Below, piece by piece: positions 1 to 10,667 of a stretch of 41,497 nt of DNA. Made by a program: the position numbers and the translations under genes. The notes beneath the pieces are model-generated. The model was not told where the DNA came from and searched no databases. It saw only the letters and a list, made by a program, of their open reading frames with translations. This DNA comes from Clostridia bacterium (GTDB lineage: Bacteria; Bacillota; Clostridia; UBA1212). The stretch covers positions 1-41,497 of the forward strand of contig JAFTXP010000005.1 in NCBI GenBank assembly GCA_017461545.1, given 5' to 3'. Every line of letters starts with the position of its first letter. Positions within the stretch are counted from its first letter, which is position 1.

Positions 1-1008
1 GAGCGGGCAAAAGTTATGTATCAATATTCCGATTACAGTATGATTGATATGTTATTACAATCTGATAACATTTTTATGTTCTTTGAAAAAATTTCCACAT
101 ACAAAAAAATGTTGAATTACGACAAAGAGCTTATGAATGAAGTAGCAGGAATGAAGGCAACTTTGGCTCACAAGAAAAAACTGCAGGAAGATACTTTTGC
201 AAACCAAGAAATTTTGATTGCGCAAATTGATAAAGCAATTGATGAAATTGACAATAATATCGAATTAAAACAGGAAGAATATGCTGACCTCATTGCAGCA
301 CTTGATAAATTGGAAGCAGAAGAGGAATCTTTAGCCGGTGACTTAGAAAATATTGATAACGAAATTGCAAGGTTGGAATATGAAGAACAGTTAAAGAGAG
401 AAGAAGAAGCCAGACGCAAACAAGAAGAAGAGGAAAGACGCAGGCAAGAGGAAGAAGAAGCTAAACGGCAGCAAGAAGAAGCTGAAAAAAATAATAGCAA
501 TGCTGATGAAAGCAGCGGCAGTAACGAGGAAGAAAGTAGTAGTGAAAACAGTACTAGCAGTAGTGAAAACGAAAATGTAAGTTACGGAAGCACATCTTCC
601 TCAGGATATCTATTTCCGGTCTCTACCAGCGGATATGTATACTATTCATCAAAATACGGATATAGAACACATCCAATTTCAGGAATTTATAAATTTCATT
701 CGGGTATAGACCTTGCTGCACATGAAGGCACACCGATATATGCAATTGCGGATGGAGTTGTTACAATCTCCCGATATGACGGAAACGGCTATGGCAAGTG
801 GGTAGAAATACAGCACGATGACGGAACTCTTTCAAGATATGCACACGCATCTGAACTTTATGTTTCGGCAGGAGAAAGAGTAAGACAAGGACAGACGATC
901 GCTGCAGTAGGAATGACAGGTACTGCTACAGGAAATCACCTCCACTTTGAGATTTTGAAAGGCGGTCAGACGGTAAACCCTATCGAATACATATCTCTTC
1001 CGTGGTAA
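1..1008 (+). CDS. Murein hydrolase activator / M23 peptidase with N-terminal coiled coil (5' end cut by window)
   Basis: The reading frame is open from base 1, so the start lies outside the window. The N-terminal two fifths is a long charged coiled coil like that of EnvC/CwlO-type proteins, followed by a Glu/Arg-rich stretch and a Ser/Glu/Asn-rich linker. The C-terminal domain is a LytM/M23 zinc metallopeptidase. Counting from the first internal Met at base 16, HSGID is at residues 228-232 and HLHFE at 308-312, which supply the usual zinc ligands, and SRYAHAS carries the usual downstream His. Such proteins are exported and cut peptide cross-links in peptidoglycan or activate amidases. The signal peptide would lie in the missing part. 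It is convergent with spo0A. The domain call is firm; the exact role (growth, division or sporulation) is open. Confidence 0.85.
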   Translation, partial: ERAKVMYQYSDYSMIDMLLQSDNIFMFFEKISTYKKMLNYDKELMNEVAGMKATLAHKKKLQEDTFANQEILIAQIDKAIDEIDNNIELKQEEYADLIAALDKLEAEEESLAGDLENIDNEIARLEYEEQLKREEEARRKQEEEERRRQEEEEAKRQQEEAEKNNSNADESSGSNEEESSSENSTSSSENENVSYGSTSSSGYLFPVSTSGYVYYSSKYGYRTHPISGIYKFHSGIDLAAHEGTPIYAIADGVVTISRYDGNGYGKWVEIQHDDGTLSRYAHASELYVSAGERVRQGQTIAAVGMTGTATGNHLHFEILKGGQTVNPIEYISLPW

Positions 1009-1034
1009 TTACAAATTAGTAATTCTACATTTAG

Positions 1035-1067
1035 CGGCAAATCACACAACATGTGGTTTGCCGTTTT
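1035..1067. terminator. Bidirectional intrinsic terminator between M23 gene and spo0A
   Basis: A 12-bp stem (1035-1046 with 1052-1063, one G-T pair) with a 5-base loop is followed by TTTT. It sits between two convergent genes and could serve both. Confidence 0.75.
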
Positions 1068-1089
1068 CTGTACAGTGAATCATATGCTG

Positions 1090-1953
1090 TCACACTGCAT
1101 TCATGCACTCATAATTAAGATAGTCCGCTATAAGTGATACAAACTCCGAATTTGTCGGTCTCCCTTTTTGAATATTAACGGTGAAACGGAAAATTTCGTT
1201 TATAAGTTCAGTCTTTCCTCTTGTCCACGCAACATCGAGGGCTGTTCTGATAGCACGTTCCACACTTTGTGGACTTTTCTTATACTTATTTGCAATCTCA
1301 GGATAAATCTCCTTTGTCATTCTTCCGGAAATCTCATGGCTATCCATAACCATCATAATAGCATCCCGCAGATAATCATGTCCGCACAGATGCGCAGGAA
1401 TGCCCATATCATGCAAAAGCTGGGTTATTTTTACAATAAGACGTCTCTGTGACTGAGCGCTGTCCTGCAACGGTTTTGGTGAATCAGAAGATGCAAACAT
1501 GACCGGCTCTTCTACTATAGAAATGTTGCTCTTCCCAAAAGCCATATAAGAAGGAAGAACCTTTTTGTGTTTTTGTTCTGATGCATCACGAACAGCATCC
1601 AAAAGCACATTTAAAGAAACCGGTTTTATAAAATAACTGTATACTCCCATCAGAGAAGAATCTTTTATATATCGCTCATTATAAAAAGCAGACACGATTA
1701 TAATTTCAGGAGAGAACGCTCCATTAAAAAGCTCTGCCGATTTTTTTATGAAATACAAACCATCAATCCCGGGTAAAATAATATCCATAACAATGACATC
1801 CGGTCTTTCTGAACATATAAACTCAGAAAAACATGAAAAATCGGAAATCACCTTAACATCATACAAGTCAAATTTACACAGTCCTGCTCTGACGGTATCC
1901 GCAAACAACGAATCCCCGTCTGCGACTACAACTTTTATTTTCTTATCATCCAT
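1090..1953 (-). CDS. spo0A: Spo0A, sporulation master response regulator
   Basis: A 287-residue two-domain regulator. The N-terminal receiver has the phospho-acceptor Asp in VIVMDIILPG (about D57) and the conserved Lys in YFIKPV (about K110). The C-terminal Spo0A DNA-binding domain is highly characteristic: LHDMGIPAHLCGHDYLRDAI, then the recognition helix SVERAIRTALDVAWTRG, then KGRPTNSEF. ATG at 1953 is preferred because GAGGAG lies 7-8 bases upstream; an in-frame TTG at 1956 is the alternative. One oddity is that the acidic pocket reads ADGD where Bacillus Spo0A has ADDN, so the second Mg-binding Asp position is Gly. Phosphorylated Spo0A controls entry into sporulation. No spoIVB lies directly upstream, although it usually does in Clostridia and Bacilli. 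Confidence 0.95.
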   Translation of the reverse strand: MDDKKIKVVVADGDSLFADTVRAGLCKFDLYDVKVISDFSCFSEFICSERPDVIVMDIILPGIDGLYFIKKSAELFNGAFSPEIIIVSAFYNERYIKDSSLMGVYSYFIKPVSLNVLLDAVRDASEQKHKKVLPSYMAFGKSNISIVEEPVMFASSDSPKPLQDSAQSQRRLIVKITQLLHDMGIPAHLCGHDYLRDAIMMVMDSHEISGRMTKEIYPEIANKYKKSPQSVERAIRTALDVAWTRGKTELINEIFRFTVNIQKGRPTNSEFVSLIADYLNYECMNAV

Positions 1954-2091
1954 CAAAAACGCTCCTCAAGATATACAAAATCATCGTGACTTAATAAAAA
2001 TTTTTCTTCAAAAAGGCTGTAACTGTTTCCGTTTTTCACGTTGTGGAAAGGATATTATCACAAAGAAGAATTAGTTTAAAGGATATATGCT

Positions 2092-2105
2092 ATTTCCCGG
2101 GAAAT
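2092..2105. promoter_or_regulatory. Noc-binding site (NBS) palindrome
   Basis: The 14-bp palindrome ATTTCCCGGGAAAT is identical to the consensus described for Bacillus subtilis Noc and is extended by one more T/A pair to 16 bp. A noc homologue is present at 21765-22688, so a cognate reader exists. Confidence 0.75.
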
Positions 2106-2172
2106 AATACAAATTTTTGTATTCATAGTCTGTTTTGTGTGGAATAAATAAAAAACCACTTTTTGCCCGAGT

Positions 2173-2193
2173 TTCCCACAGGCTGTGGGAAAC
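2173..2193. promoter_or_regulatory. Inverted pair of DnaA-box-like sites
   Basis: TTTCCCACA (2173-2181) and its reverse complement (2185-2193) are separated by 3 bases. The same 9-mer is the commonest box in the dnaA-dnaN origin segment of this window. The pair could also fold as a hairpin, but no T-run follows. Confidence 0.6.
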
Positions 2194-2255
2194 TTCGTTT
2201 TGTGCAAAACCTCAAAAAACACGTCAACCATAGGCTTTTTTAGGATTTTATCAAA

Positions 2256-2288
2256 TTTCCCACAGTTTTGTGCAGAGCCTGTGGGAAA
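2256..2288. promoter_or_regulatory. Second inverted pair of DnaA-box-like sites
   Basis: TTTCCCACA at 2256-2264 and its reverse complement at 2280-2288 are 15 bases apart. With the pair at 2173-2193 this makes four perfect copies of one 9-mer in 116 bp. Confidence 0.6.
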
Positions 2289-2487
2289 CTTTATTTTTTG
2301 CTTTATTTAACGATAAAACAAGCCTTTCGGCACGGCGAATCTCCACGAATTTTGTCGAGAGAATTTTGTCATATTAAGATGTATTTTGTACGAAAAAATA
2401 ACAAAATTTTTTGAAAAATTTTTATGATTTGAGGTTGACAAAATCGTTTTTTTCAGCATTTGAAAAAAAACTTTATACAAGCTCCAT

Positions 2488-2515
2488 AAAAACCACATTC
2501 TTAAATGTGGTTTTT
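2488..2515. terminator. Hairpin terminator, AT-rich flanks on both strands
   Basis: A perfect 12-bp stem of AAAAACCACATT and its complement has a 4-base loop (CTTA). It ends in a T-run on both strands, so it may act in either direction. Confidence 0.55.
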
Positions 2516-2562
2516 GGACTGTTTTACTATTTGTATTAAAATTAAATTTTTCTCAAAACACA

Positions 2563-2596
2563 CAAAAAGCCTGCATCCGTAAATCACGGTGCAGGC
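2563..2596 (-). terminator. Intrinsic terminator of the nad operon
   Basis: On the minus strand a GCCTGCA/TGCAGGC stem, extended by a second 4-bp segment, is followed by a run of T (plus-strand A at 2563-2568). It lies about 50 bases past the nadC stop. Confidence 0.75.
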
Positions 2597-2643
2597 ACAT
2601 TTTGCAAAAACACTATTCTTTAAACCTTTTCAAAAAAAACCGA

Positions 2644-3477
2644 TTAAAACTTTAAACTTATATCAAGACATTTAATAGAATGAGTAAGCTTACCGATTGA
2701 AATAATATCAACACCTGTTTCTGCAACAGAAACAACGCGTTCTTCGTTCATATCGCCGGATGCCTCTGTCAGAGCCCTGCCGTCTATGTATTTGACTGCC
2801 TCAGCCATCATATCGTTTGTCATGTTATCAAGCATGATGATGTCTGCCTTAACCGCAACAGCCTCTTTAACCATATCAAGAGACTCTGTTTCAACTTCAA
2901 TTTTCACGGTATGAGGAATATTTTCACGGACGGCCGTAACAGCCGCTGTAATTCCGCCGGCAGCGGCAATGTGGTTATCCTTAATCAGAACACCGTCAGA
3001 CAAAGAAAATCTGTGGTTGCTTCCGCCGCCTATGCGAACCGCATATTTTTCAAGATAGCGAAGACCCGGGGTGGTTTTTCTTGTATCTGCAATCTTAACG
3101 TCATAATCCTTTACCAAATCGACAAATTTGCGCGTCAAAGTGGCGGTTCCAGACATTCTCTGTACCAAGTTTAATCCGACCCTTTCCCCCTTCAAAATCG
3201 CCCTGGAAGGACCTTTTAACGCCGCAATCAAATCTCCTTTATAAACACAGTCTCCGTCATTTTTGAGAAGCGTTATCTCTACATCAGGATCTATAAGTTC
3301 AAAAACCCTTGTAAAAACAGGCAGTCCGGCGATTACGCCATCCTCTTTTGCTATAAGACGGCCTTCTGAAATTCTGTCAGCCGGAACAGTATATTCCGTA
3401 GTAATGTCACCGAAAGGCATATCCTCATCAAGCGCTGCGTATATAATTTCGTCAACCTTCATAAAATCTATCATCAT
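2644..3477 (-). CDS. nadC: Nicotinate-nucleotide pyrophosphorylase (quinolinate phosphoribosyltransferase)
   Basis: 277 residues, the usual length. It converts quinolinate and PRPP to nicotinate mononucleotide, CO2 and PPi, the third dedicated step of de novo NAD synthesis. The signature runs through DTRKTTPGLRYLEKYAVRIGG, then GGSNHRFSLSDGVLIKDNH, with KIEVETES and IIMLDNM further on as expected for the substrate pocket. The start ATG overlaps the nadB stop (ATGA) and has AAGGAG upstream, so the two are translationally coupled. It is the last gene of nadA-nadB-nadC. Confidence 0.96.
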   Translation of the reverse strand: MMIDFMKVDEIIYAALDEDMPFGDITTEYTVPADRISEGRLIAKEDGVIAGLPVFTRVFELIDPDVEITLLKNDGDCVYKGDLIAALKGPSRAILKGERVGLNLVQRMSGTATLTRKFVDLVKDYDVKIADTRKTTPGLRYLEKYAVRIGGGSNHRFSLSDGVLIKDNHIAAAGGITAAVTAVRENIPHTVKIEVETESLDMVKEAVAVKADIIMLDNMTNDMMAEAVKYIDGRALTEASGDMNEERVVSVAETGVDIISIGKLTHSIKCLDISLKF

Positions 3478-5078
3478 TTAACACTCCTTATGATGTTTCT
3501 TTTCCAATTCTGATCATCTGTATAAGGATAATCAAGCCTGTAATGGGCTCCTCTGCTTTCTTTACGCTCAATAGCCGAAGTTATCAAGGCTTCAGCCAAA
3601 AGCACGTTATTCTGCAAAATAAAGGCCTCTACGCATGTATTCTCCGTTCCTGTAATCTTTTCCTTTATTTCACGGACAAGCTTCAGTGCCTTAGTCATGT
3701 TTTCTTCGTTTCTGATTATTCCGACGTTATGTGTCATAGACTCTCTGATAGAAGATATATACTTTTTAATATCTTCTTCATTCAAAGCAGGCTTTCTTTC
3801 TGCATCACAAACAAAACGAGGGAAATTTCCGTCAAAGTCAGCCAGAATTTCCTCAGCTTCAACACCGATTCTATGACCGAAAACAAGTCCTTCAAGAAGT
3901 GAATTGCTGGCAAGACGGTTAGCCCCGTGAATGCCGTTACATGCGGCTTCACCGCATGCATAAAATCCCTTTATAGACGTTTTTCCGTAAACATCGGTTT
4001 TTATTCCTCCCATGCAGTAATGCTCGGCAGGAGCTATCGGAATAAAGTCCTTTGACATATCAATACCGTACTTCATACAAGTTGCAAAAATCATCGGGAA
4101 CCGTTTTTCAAGATATTCTCTGCCCTTGTATCTTATATCAAGGTATGCATTTTTTTCGCCGTTTTTCTGCATCTCAAGGAAAATTGAGCGTGCAACAACA
4201 TCACGAGGCGCAAGTTCTGCTTTTTCATGGTAATTATCCATAAAGCGCTCCCCTTTGCCGTTTTTAAGGTAAGCTCCCTCTCCTCTTACAGCTTCGGAAA
4301 TCAAAAAGCTTCTGTTTTCCTTATGATAAAGAACTGTCGGATGAAACTGTACAAATTCAAGATCCATAAGCTCTGCTCCCGCTCTGTAAGAAAAAGCGGC
4401 ACCGTCTCCCGTAGAAACATCGGGGTTTGTGGTATACTGATAAAGATTACCGTAACCTCCCGAAGCGCAAATAACAAGCCCGGCATAGTACACTTTATAT
4501 TCTTTTGATGACTCATCGTAAATAAGAACACCGTAGCAGCGATTATCCTTTACAAGAAGATCAACAACCCAAATCTGCTCGTGAATATGTACATTTTTAC
4601 GCTCGCTCACCCGCTGAATAAGCTTGTCGCAAACTTCTTTTCCGGTAGCATCGCCCGCATGAATAATTCTTCTCGTGCTGTGGGCAGCTTCCCTTGTAAG
4701 AGCCAAAGTATTTGAATCCTTGCTGCTCTTATCAAAATCAACACCGAGCTTGCAAAGTCTGTCAATATTTTCAGCGGCTTCATCAACCAAAACCCTGACG
4801 GTAGACTCATTACAAAGACCTGCACCTGCATTTAAAGTATCCGCCATATGCATATCCGGAGAATCGTCTTTATCAAGAGACACAGCAATACCGCCCTGCG
4901 CAAGAACAGAATTACTTATTTCAACTTTATCCTTTGTCAAAATAGAAATATTATATTTAGAATCAAGAGTAAGTGCGGTATATACACCGGCAATACCGCT
5001 TCCGATAATAATTATATCAGAATATACTTTTTCCAAATTATCTGTATCAAAATTTACTAAATATCTGTAAGAATCCAT
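3474..5078 (-). CDS. nadB: L-aspartate oxidase
   Basis: A flavoprotein of 534 residues that oxidises L-aspartate to iminoaspartate for NadA. The N-terminal FAD-binding Rossmann motif is IIIIGSGIAGVYTAL, followed by SVLAQGGIAV. The central part has TREAAHSTRRIIHAGDATG and the substrate-site region EFVQFHPT, and the C-terminal part has GANRLASNSLLEGLVFG, all typical of the succinate dehydrogenase/aspartate oxidase family. ATG at 5078 is preferred over an upstream in-frame TTG because GAGG lies at a fair distance upstream. nadC overlaps its stop codon, and nadA lies 50 bases upstream. Confidence 0.95.
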   Translation of the reverse strand: MDSYRYLVNFDTDNLEKVYSDIIIIGSGIAGVYTALTLDSKYNISILTKDKVEISNSVLAQGGIAVSLDKDDSPDMHMADTLNAGAGLCNESTVRVLVDEAAENIDRLCKLGVDFDKSSKDSNTLALTREAAHSTRRIIHAGDATGKEVCDKLIQRVSERKNVHIHEQIWVVDLLVKDNRCYGVLIYDESSKEYKVYYAGLVICASGGYGNLYQYTTNPDVSTGDGAAFSYRAGAELMDLEFVQFHPTVLYHKENRSFLISEAVRGEGAYLKNGKGERFMDNYHEKAELAPRDVVARSIFLEMQKNGEKNAYLDIRYKGREYLEKRFPMIFATCMKYGIDMSKDFIPIAPAEHYCMGGIKTDVYGKTSIKGFYACGEAACNGIHGANRLASNSLLEGLVFGHRIGVEAEEILADFDGNFPRFVCDAERKPALNEEDIKKYISSIRESMTHNVGIIRNEENMTKALKLVREIKEKITGTENTCVEAFILQNNVLLAEALITSAIERKESRGAHYRLDYPYTDDQNWKRNIIRSVK

Positions 5079-5128
5079 ATTTTTTTCCTCGCTGAGAAGC
5101 AAAATTTATTTGTTTTTATTCAAATATG

Positions 5129-6058
5129 TTATTTTGAGGCAAGTTCAATCATTCGATTTAGCGCTTTTGAAGCTTTTTGAATAATTTCCTCATCCAAATC
5201 CATTTCATAACTTCCTGTTAAAAGACATCTGTATAAGCTATCCAAAGTAGTAAGTTTCATATCTTCACAAACAAGATCCTCAGAAAGTAAATAGAACTTT
5301 TTGCCTTTGTTATCTCGGCTCATAGGATGAAGAACACCCTGTTCTGTTCCGACAATAAAAGCCTTATAATCTGTCTTTGAAGCATATTCCATAATTTCTT
5401 TCGTACTTCCGATAAAATCAGCCAACTTACATACATCGGAGGGACATTCGGGATGAACCAGAATCTTTGCTTCAGGATACTTTTCTTTTGCCGCATAAAC
5501 ATATTCTTTTATCATTTTATTATGAACAGGACAATAACCATCCCACAAAATAAACTCTTTATCAGGACATTTTGCAGCAACAAAAGCACCTAAATTTTTA
5601 TCCGGGCAGAAAATTATCTGTTTTTCTTTCATATTACTTACAACTTTAACAGCATTAGAAGAAGTAACGATAACATCTGACTCCGCTTTTACAGCAGCAG
5701 ATGAATTAATATATGTCACAACAGCCGCATCAGGGTACATTTTTTTGAATGCTCTGAGTTCAGGAGCCGTAACCATATCTGCCATTGGACATCCTGCATT
5801 TTTCTCCGGCAGTAATACTGTTTTTTCAGGAGAAAGAATTTTTGCACTCTCTGCCATAAAATGAACGCCGCAGAAAACCAAAGTTTTTTCTTTAACCTTT
5901 GTGCAATATTTGCTTAAAGCGTATGAATCACCTATAACATCAGCAATTTCCTGAATATCTGCTGTTTGGTAAGAATGAGCTAAAATAACAGCATCCTTTT
6001 CTTTTTTTAATTTAAGAATCTCGTTGATCAAAGATTGTTTATCACTTAAATCAATCAT
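5129..6058 (-). CDS. nadA: Quinolinate synthase A ([4Fe-4S])
   Basis: 309 residues. It condenses iminoaspartate with dihydroxyacetone phosphate to give quinolinate. Typical landmarks are AVILAHSYQTADIQEIAD near the N-terminus, VFCGVHFMAESAKIL with the first cluster Cys, CPMADM, ILVHPECPSDVCKLAD, and TEQGVLHPMSRDN. A further Cys lies in SLYRCLL. The enzyme is oxygen-sensitive, which fits an anaerobe. It is the first gene of nadABC and sits 17 bases behind the DUF4446 gene with GAAAGG upstream, so the nad genes may be read from the origin operon. I saw no separate promoter or NAD-repressor site. Confidence 0.95.
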   Translation of the reverse strand: MIDLSDKQSLINEILKLKKEKDAVILAHSYQTADIQEIADVIGDSYALSKYCTKVKEKTLVFCGVHFMAESAKILSPEKTVLLPEKNAGCPMADMVTAPELRAFKKMYPDAAVVTYINSSAAVKAESDVIVTSSNAVKVVSNMKEKQIIFCPDKNLGAFVAAKCPDKEFILWDGYCPVHNKMIKEYVYAAKEKYPEAKILVHPECPSDVCKLADFIGSTKEIMEYASKTDYKAFIVGTEQGVLHPMSRDNKGKKFYLLSEDLVCEDMKLTTLDSLYRCLLTGSYEMDLDEEIIQKASKALNRMIELASK

Positions 6059-6075
6059 ATCTGTTGACCTTTCAT

Positions 6076-6549
6076 TTATTTTCTAATAATGACCTTTTGT
6101 TCTTCTTCTGAAAGTTCCATATCCGGAACACCTTCATTTATATGCTTAACATACAAATTGACACCATTTCTAAAGTAAAGACCTGTTAAAACAATTCCGT
6201 CATTCGCCTCATTAGTTAATCCCAAAGAAAAACTTAATTTAGCATCATTATCATCAGAAGCACTATATCTGACAAGTTTAATACTGTCAAAATTTTTTCT
6301 CTGTTTTTCCTGAAGAATGAATACATCGTTTTTATACTTTGCAACATCTCTTCCAAGTTCAGCCTGTCTTTCAAAATTTTTCATTAAAAGATCTTCGACA
6401 GTGTCATTTGCAAATTTTTTATTTAAAACAGCTTGATTTTGTCTGATATTTGCAATTTTAGAATATAAAAGCAAAACCAAAGCTAAATTAACTATAATAA
6501 GAATAAAAAGAACTACTAATAAAATATAAATAAGAATTCCGCCTGTCAT
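6076..6549 (-). CDS. DUF4446 family membrane-anchored protein
   Basis: 157 residues. A single N-terminal hydrophobic segment (residues about 4-30) is followed by a helical, charged stretch and a C-terminal domain with IKLVRYSAS, LSFSLGLTNEANDGIVLTGLYFR and a final ELSEEEQKVI. These match the DUF4446 family, commonly encoded beside parB/spo0J in Clostridia. The function is not known; the position suggests a link to the envelope or to chromosome segregation. A parS site lies just upstream, between it and parB. AGGAG precedes the ATG. Confidence 0.85.
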   Translation of the reverse strand: MTGGILIYILLVVLFILIIVNLALVLLLYSKIANIRQNQAVLNKKFANDTVEDLLMKNFERQAELGRDVAKYKNDVFILQEKQRKNFDSIKLVRYSASDDNDAKLSFSLGLTNEANDGIVLTGLYFRNGVNLYVKHINEGVPDMELSEEEQKVIIRK

Positions 6550-6578
6550 AACAATTACTCCTAACCGAAAAACAAAAA

Positions 6579-6594
6579 TGTTTCACGTGAAACA
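6579..6594. promoter_or_regulatory. parS centromere site (perfect)
   Basis: The 16-bp palindrome TGTTTCACGTGAAACA is identical to a standard parS sequence. It lies immediately past the parB stop codon. Confidence 0.97.
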
Positions 6595-6595
6595 T

Positions 6596-7483
6596 TTATT
6601 TTTTCTCTATCAAGTATTGAATCAATCTTTCTCTTTCATCCGCAGAGAAATAATCAATAACAATTTTACCCTTTCCGTTATTGTCCATTAACTTTACTTT
6701 TGTTCCGAGAGCGTTTTTTAAATCGTTCTGTATTTTTCTTACTTCAATAAAAGATTTGTCTGAAACTGAATTTTCTTCATTATCTACAATATTTTTAGGA
6801 TTATTCAATTTTTTTACCAAAGCCTCTGTTTGTCTGACACTATATCCGTTTTCGACAATAATTTTGGCTGCAATATCCTGATTTTCTTTATCATTTAAAG
6901 ATAAAAGAGTTCTTCCGTGACCTTCAGATAACTCACCTTTTATAATCATCATTCTGACATCTTTATTTAAAACTAAAAGTCGCATCTTGTTTGTAATAAA
7001 AGGACGACTTTTTCCGACAACTTCAGAAAGTTTTTCTTGTGTCAATTTATATTCTTCTATAAGTCTTTGATAAGCTTCCGCTTCTTCAATTGGATTTAAA
7101 TCTTCTCTCTGAATGTTTTCTATTAAAGCTAATTCCAATACTTCTTTACGGGAAACATTTTTTTCTATCGCCGGAATTTTTTTGAGTCCCGCAACACGTG
7201 CAGCACGCCATCTTCTTTCTCCGGCAATAATTCTATAAGAATTTTCTTCTTTTGATACAACAATCGGCTGAATAATACCATGTTCTTTTATAGAATCTGC
7301 AAGCTGTTGTATTTTATCTTTATCAAAATTTTTACGGGGTTGTCCTTCGCCCGGCTCAATATCTGCAATATTTATTAAAATAACTGAATCAGAAACTTCT
7401 TTTTTTACTTCTTCAACAACCATTTTATTTTGAAATAAGGCGTTAACTCCGCCTCCGAGAGCTGTTTTTTTTGGTTTAGCCAT
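6596..7483 (-). CDS. parB: ParB/Spo0J chromosome partitioning protein
   Basis: 295 residues. ParB loads at parS, spreads as a CTP-dependent clamp and recruits SMC. The N-terminal domain has GEGQPRKNFD and the CTP-binding IIAGERRWRAARVAGL followed by ALIENIQREDLNPIEEA. The central helix-turn-helix is LTQEKLSEVVGKSRPFITNK, with the parS-reading region GHGRTLLSL after it, and a C-terminal dimerisation region follows. It starts 16 bases after parA with AAAGGAAA upstream. parS sites flank the parAB pair, the usual autoregulatory and loading arrangement. Confidence 0.96.
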   Translation of the reverse strand: MAKPKKTALGGGVNALFQNKMVVEEVKKEVSDSVILINIADIEPGEGQPRKNFDKDKIQQLADSIKEHGIIQPIVVSKEENSYRIIAGERRWRAARVAGLKKIPAIEKNVSRKEVLELALIENIQREDLNPIEEAEAYQRLIEEYKLTQEKLSEVVGKSRPFITNKMRLLVLNKDVRMMIIKGELSEGHGRTLLSLNDKENQDIAAKIIVENGYSVRQTEALVKKLNNPKNIVDNEENSVSDKSFIEVRKIQNDLKNALGTKVKLMDNNGKGKIVIDYFSADERERLIQYLIEKK

Positions 7484-7499
7484 AATTCAAATTTCCTTT

Positions 7500-8261
7500 T
7501 CATGAAAGTGATATAAATTCATCGGCAAGATTTAAATATGCCTCTGCACCCTTTGATTTGGGATCATATTTTATTATAGGAAGTCCGTAACTCGGACATT
7601 CGCTGAGTTTTACATTTCTTGGAATAATAGTACCATAAACTTTATCTTCAAAATGACTCTTTACTGCTTCTACAACCTCAATGGAAAGATTTGTTCTGAC
7701 ATCAAACATAGTCATAACAACACCTTCTACTTTAAGACTCTTGTTAAGATACTTTTGTACAGACTGAACTGTATCCATAAGCTGTGAAAGACCTTCCAAA
7801 GCAAAAAATTCACATTGGATAGGAACTAAAACAGTATCAGACCCTGTAAGAGCATTAATTGTAAGTAATCCAAGTGCAGGAGGACAATCTATAAAAATAT
7901 AATCATATTCATCTTTTATATTTTCAATAGCCATTTTCAGCTTAGATTCACGTGAAAATAAACTTACAAGTTCTACTTCTGCTCCGGCAAGAGATATACT
8001 TGAAGGGCAAATATTTAGATTTTTCTGAATAGTCGGTATTATTACTTCTTTTATATCCATATCGTTTATAATAACATCATATATGGACTTTTCTGTACTT
8101 TTTTTATCAATTCCGAGTCCTGTAGTAGCATTTCCCTGTGGGTCTAAGTCTATTAAAAGGACTTTTTTTCCTCTGTACGCAACACATGCGCTTAGGTTAA
8201 TAGAAGTTGTAGTTTTACCTACTCCGCCTTTTTGGTTAGCAACTGATATTACCTTAGCCAT
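7500..8261 (-). CDS. parA: ParA/Soj partition ATPase
   Basis: 253 residues from the preferred start. A deviant Walker A motif, NQKGGVGKTTTSINLSA, lies at residues about 8-24, with DLDPQGNATTGLG and the Walker B-type DYIFIDCPPALG. It is an ATP-dependent DNA-binding switch that works with ParB in origin segregation, and in Bacilli also regulates DnaA. The start is ambiguous: ATG at 8261 gives the family-like MAKVISVANQKGG, while ATG at 8273 would add four residues. The GGAAAG sequence sits too close to 8273 and a little far from 8261. A parS site lies 24 bases upstream. Confidence 0.96.
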   Translation of the reverse strand: MAKVISVANQKGGVGKTTTSINLSACVAYRGKKVLLIDLDPQGNATTGLGIDKKSTEKSIYDVIINDMDIKEVIIPTIQKNLNICPSSISLAGAEVELVSLFSRESKLKMAIENIKDEYDYIFIDCPPALGLLTINALTGSDTVLVPIQCEFFALEGLSQLMDTVQSVQKYLNKSLKVEGVVMTMFDVRTNLSIEVVEAVKSHFEDKVYGTIIPRNVKLSECPSYGLPIIKYDPKSKGAEAYLNLADEFISLS

Positions 8262-8284
8262 AAATTGTTTCATCACTTTCCAAA

Positions 8285-8300
8285 TGTTTCACGTGAAACA
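8285..8300. promoter_or_regulatory. parS centromere site (perfect)
   Basis: A second exact TGTTTCACGTGAAACA, between gyrB and parA, 1.7 kb from the first. Confidence 0.97.
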
Positions 8301-8309
8301 TTTTTATAA

Positions 8310-10539
<2,230 letters not shown>

Positions 10540-10667
10540 AATTACAAAAGTCTCCTTTTCAATAGCCAATAATACCATTGAACTATACCACATTTTGTAA
10601 TATTTAACAAGCTTTTAAGCCTAAAATTGCCCCAAAAATCCATTTTATTTTTTTTGGTATTTTTATA

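Larger units (their letters stand above)
1954..2643. other. 690-bp intergenic region with chromosome-organisation sites
   Basis: No convincing gene is seen here. It contains a perfect Noc-binding palindrome (2092-2105), two inverted pairs of TTTCCCACA boxes (2173-2193 and 2256-2288), a weaker box-like TGTGGAAAG (2042-2050) and two terminator hairpins near the nadC end. The rest is AT-rich. The spo0A promoter must lie near 1960-2090, but I could not pick a clear -10/-35 pair. Confidence 0.6.

Noticed and set aside
168..500. Ser/Leu-rich minus-strand frame inside the M23 gene
   Set aside because: It is the antisense of the Glu/Lys coiled-coil repeats, which naturally lacks stops.
2307..2498. 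63-codon minus-strand frame in the spo0A-nadC spacer
   Set aside because: It runs through DnaA-box repeats and a terminator hairpin, has no ribosome-binding site and an AT-run composition; not a credible gene.
7946..7961. CACGTG-centred near-parS inside parA
   Set aside because: Four mismatches to the 16-bp consensus; within coding sequence and probably chance.
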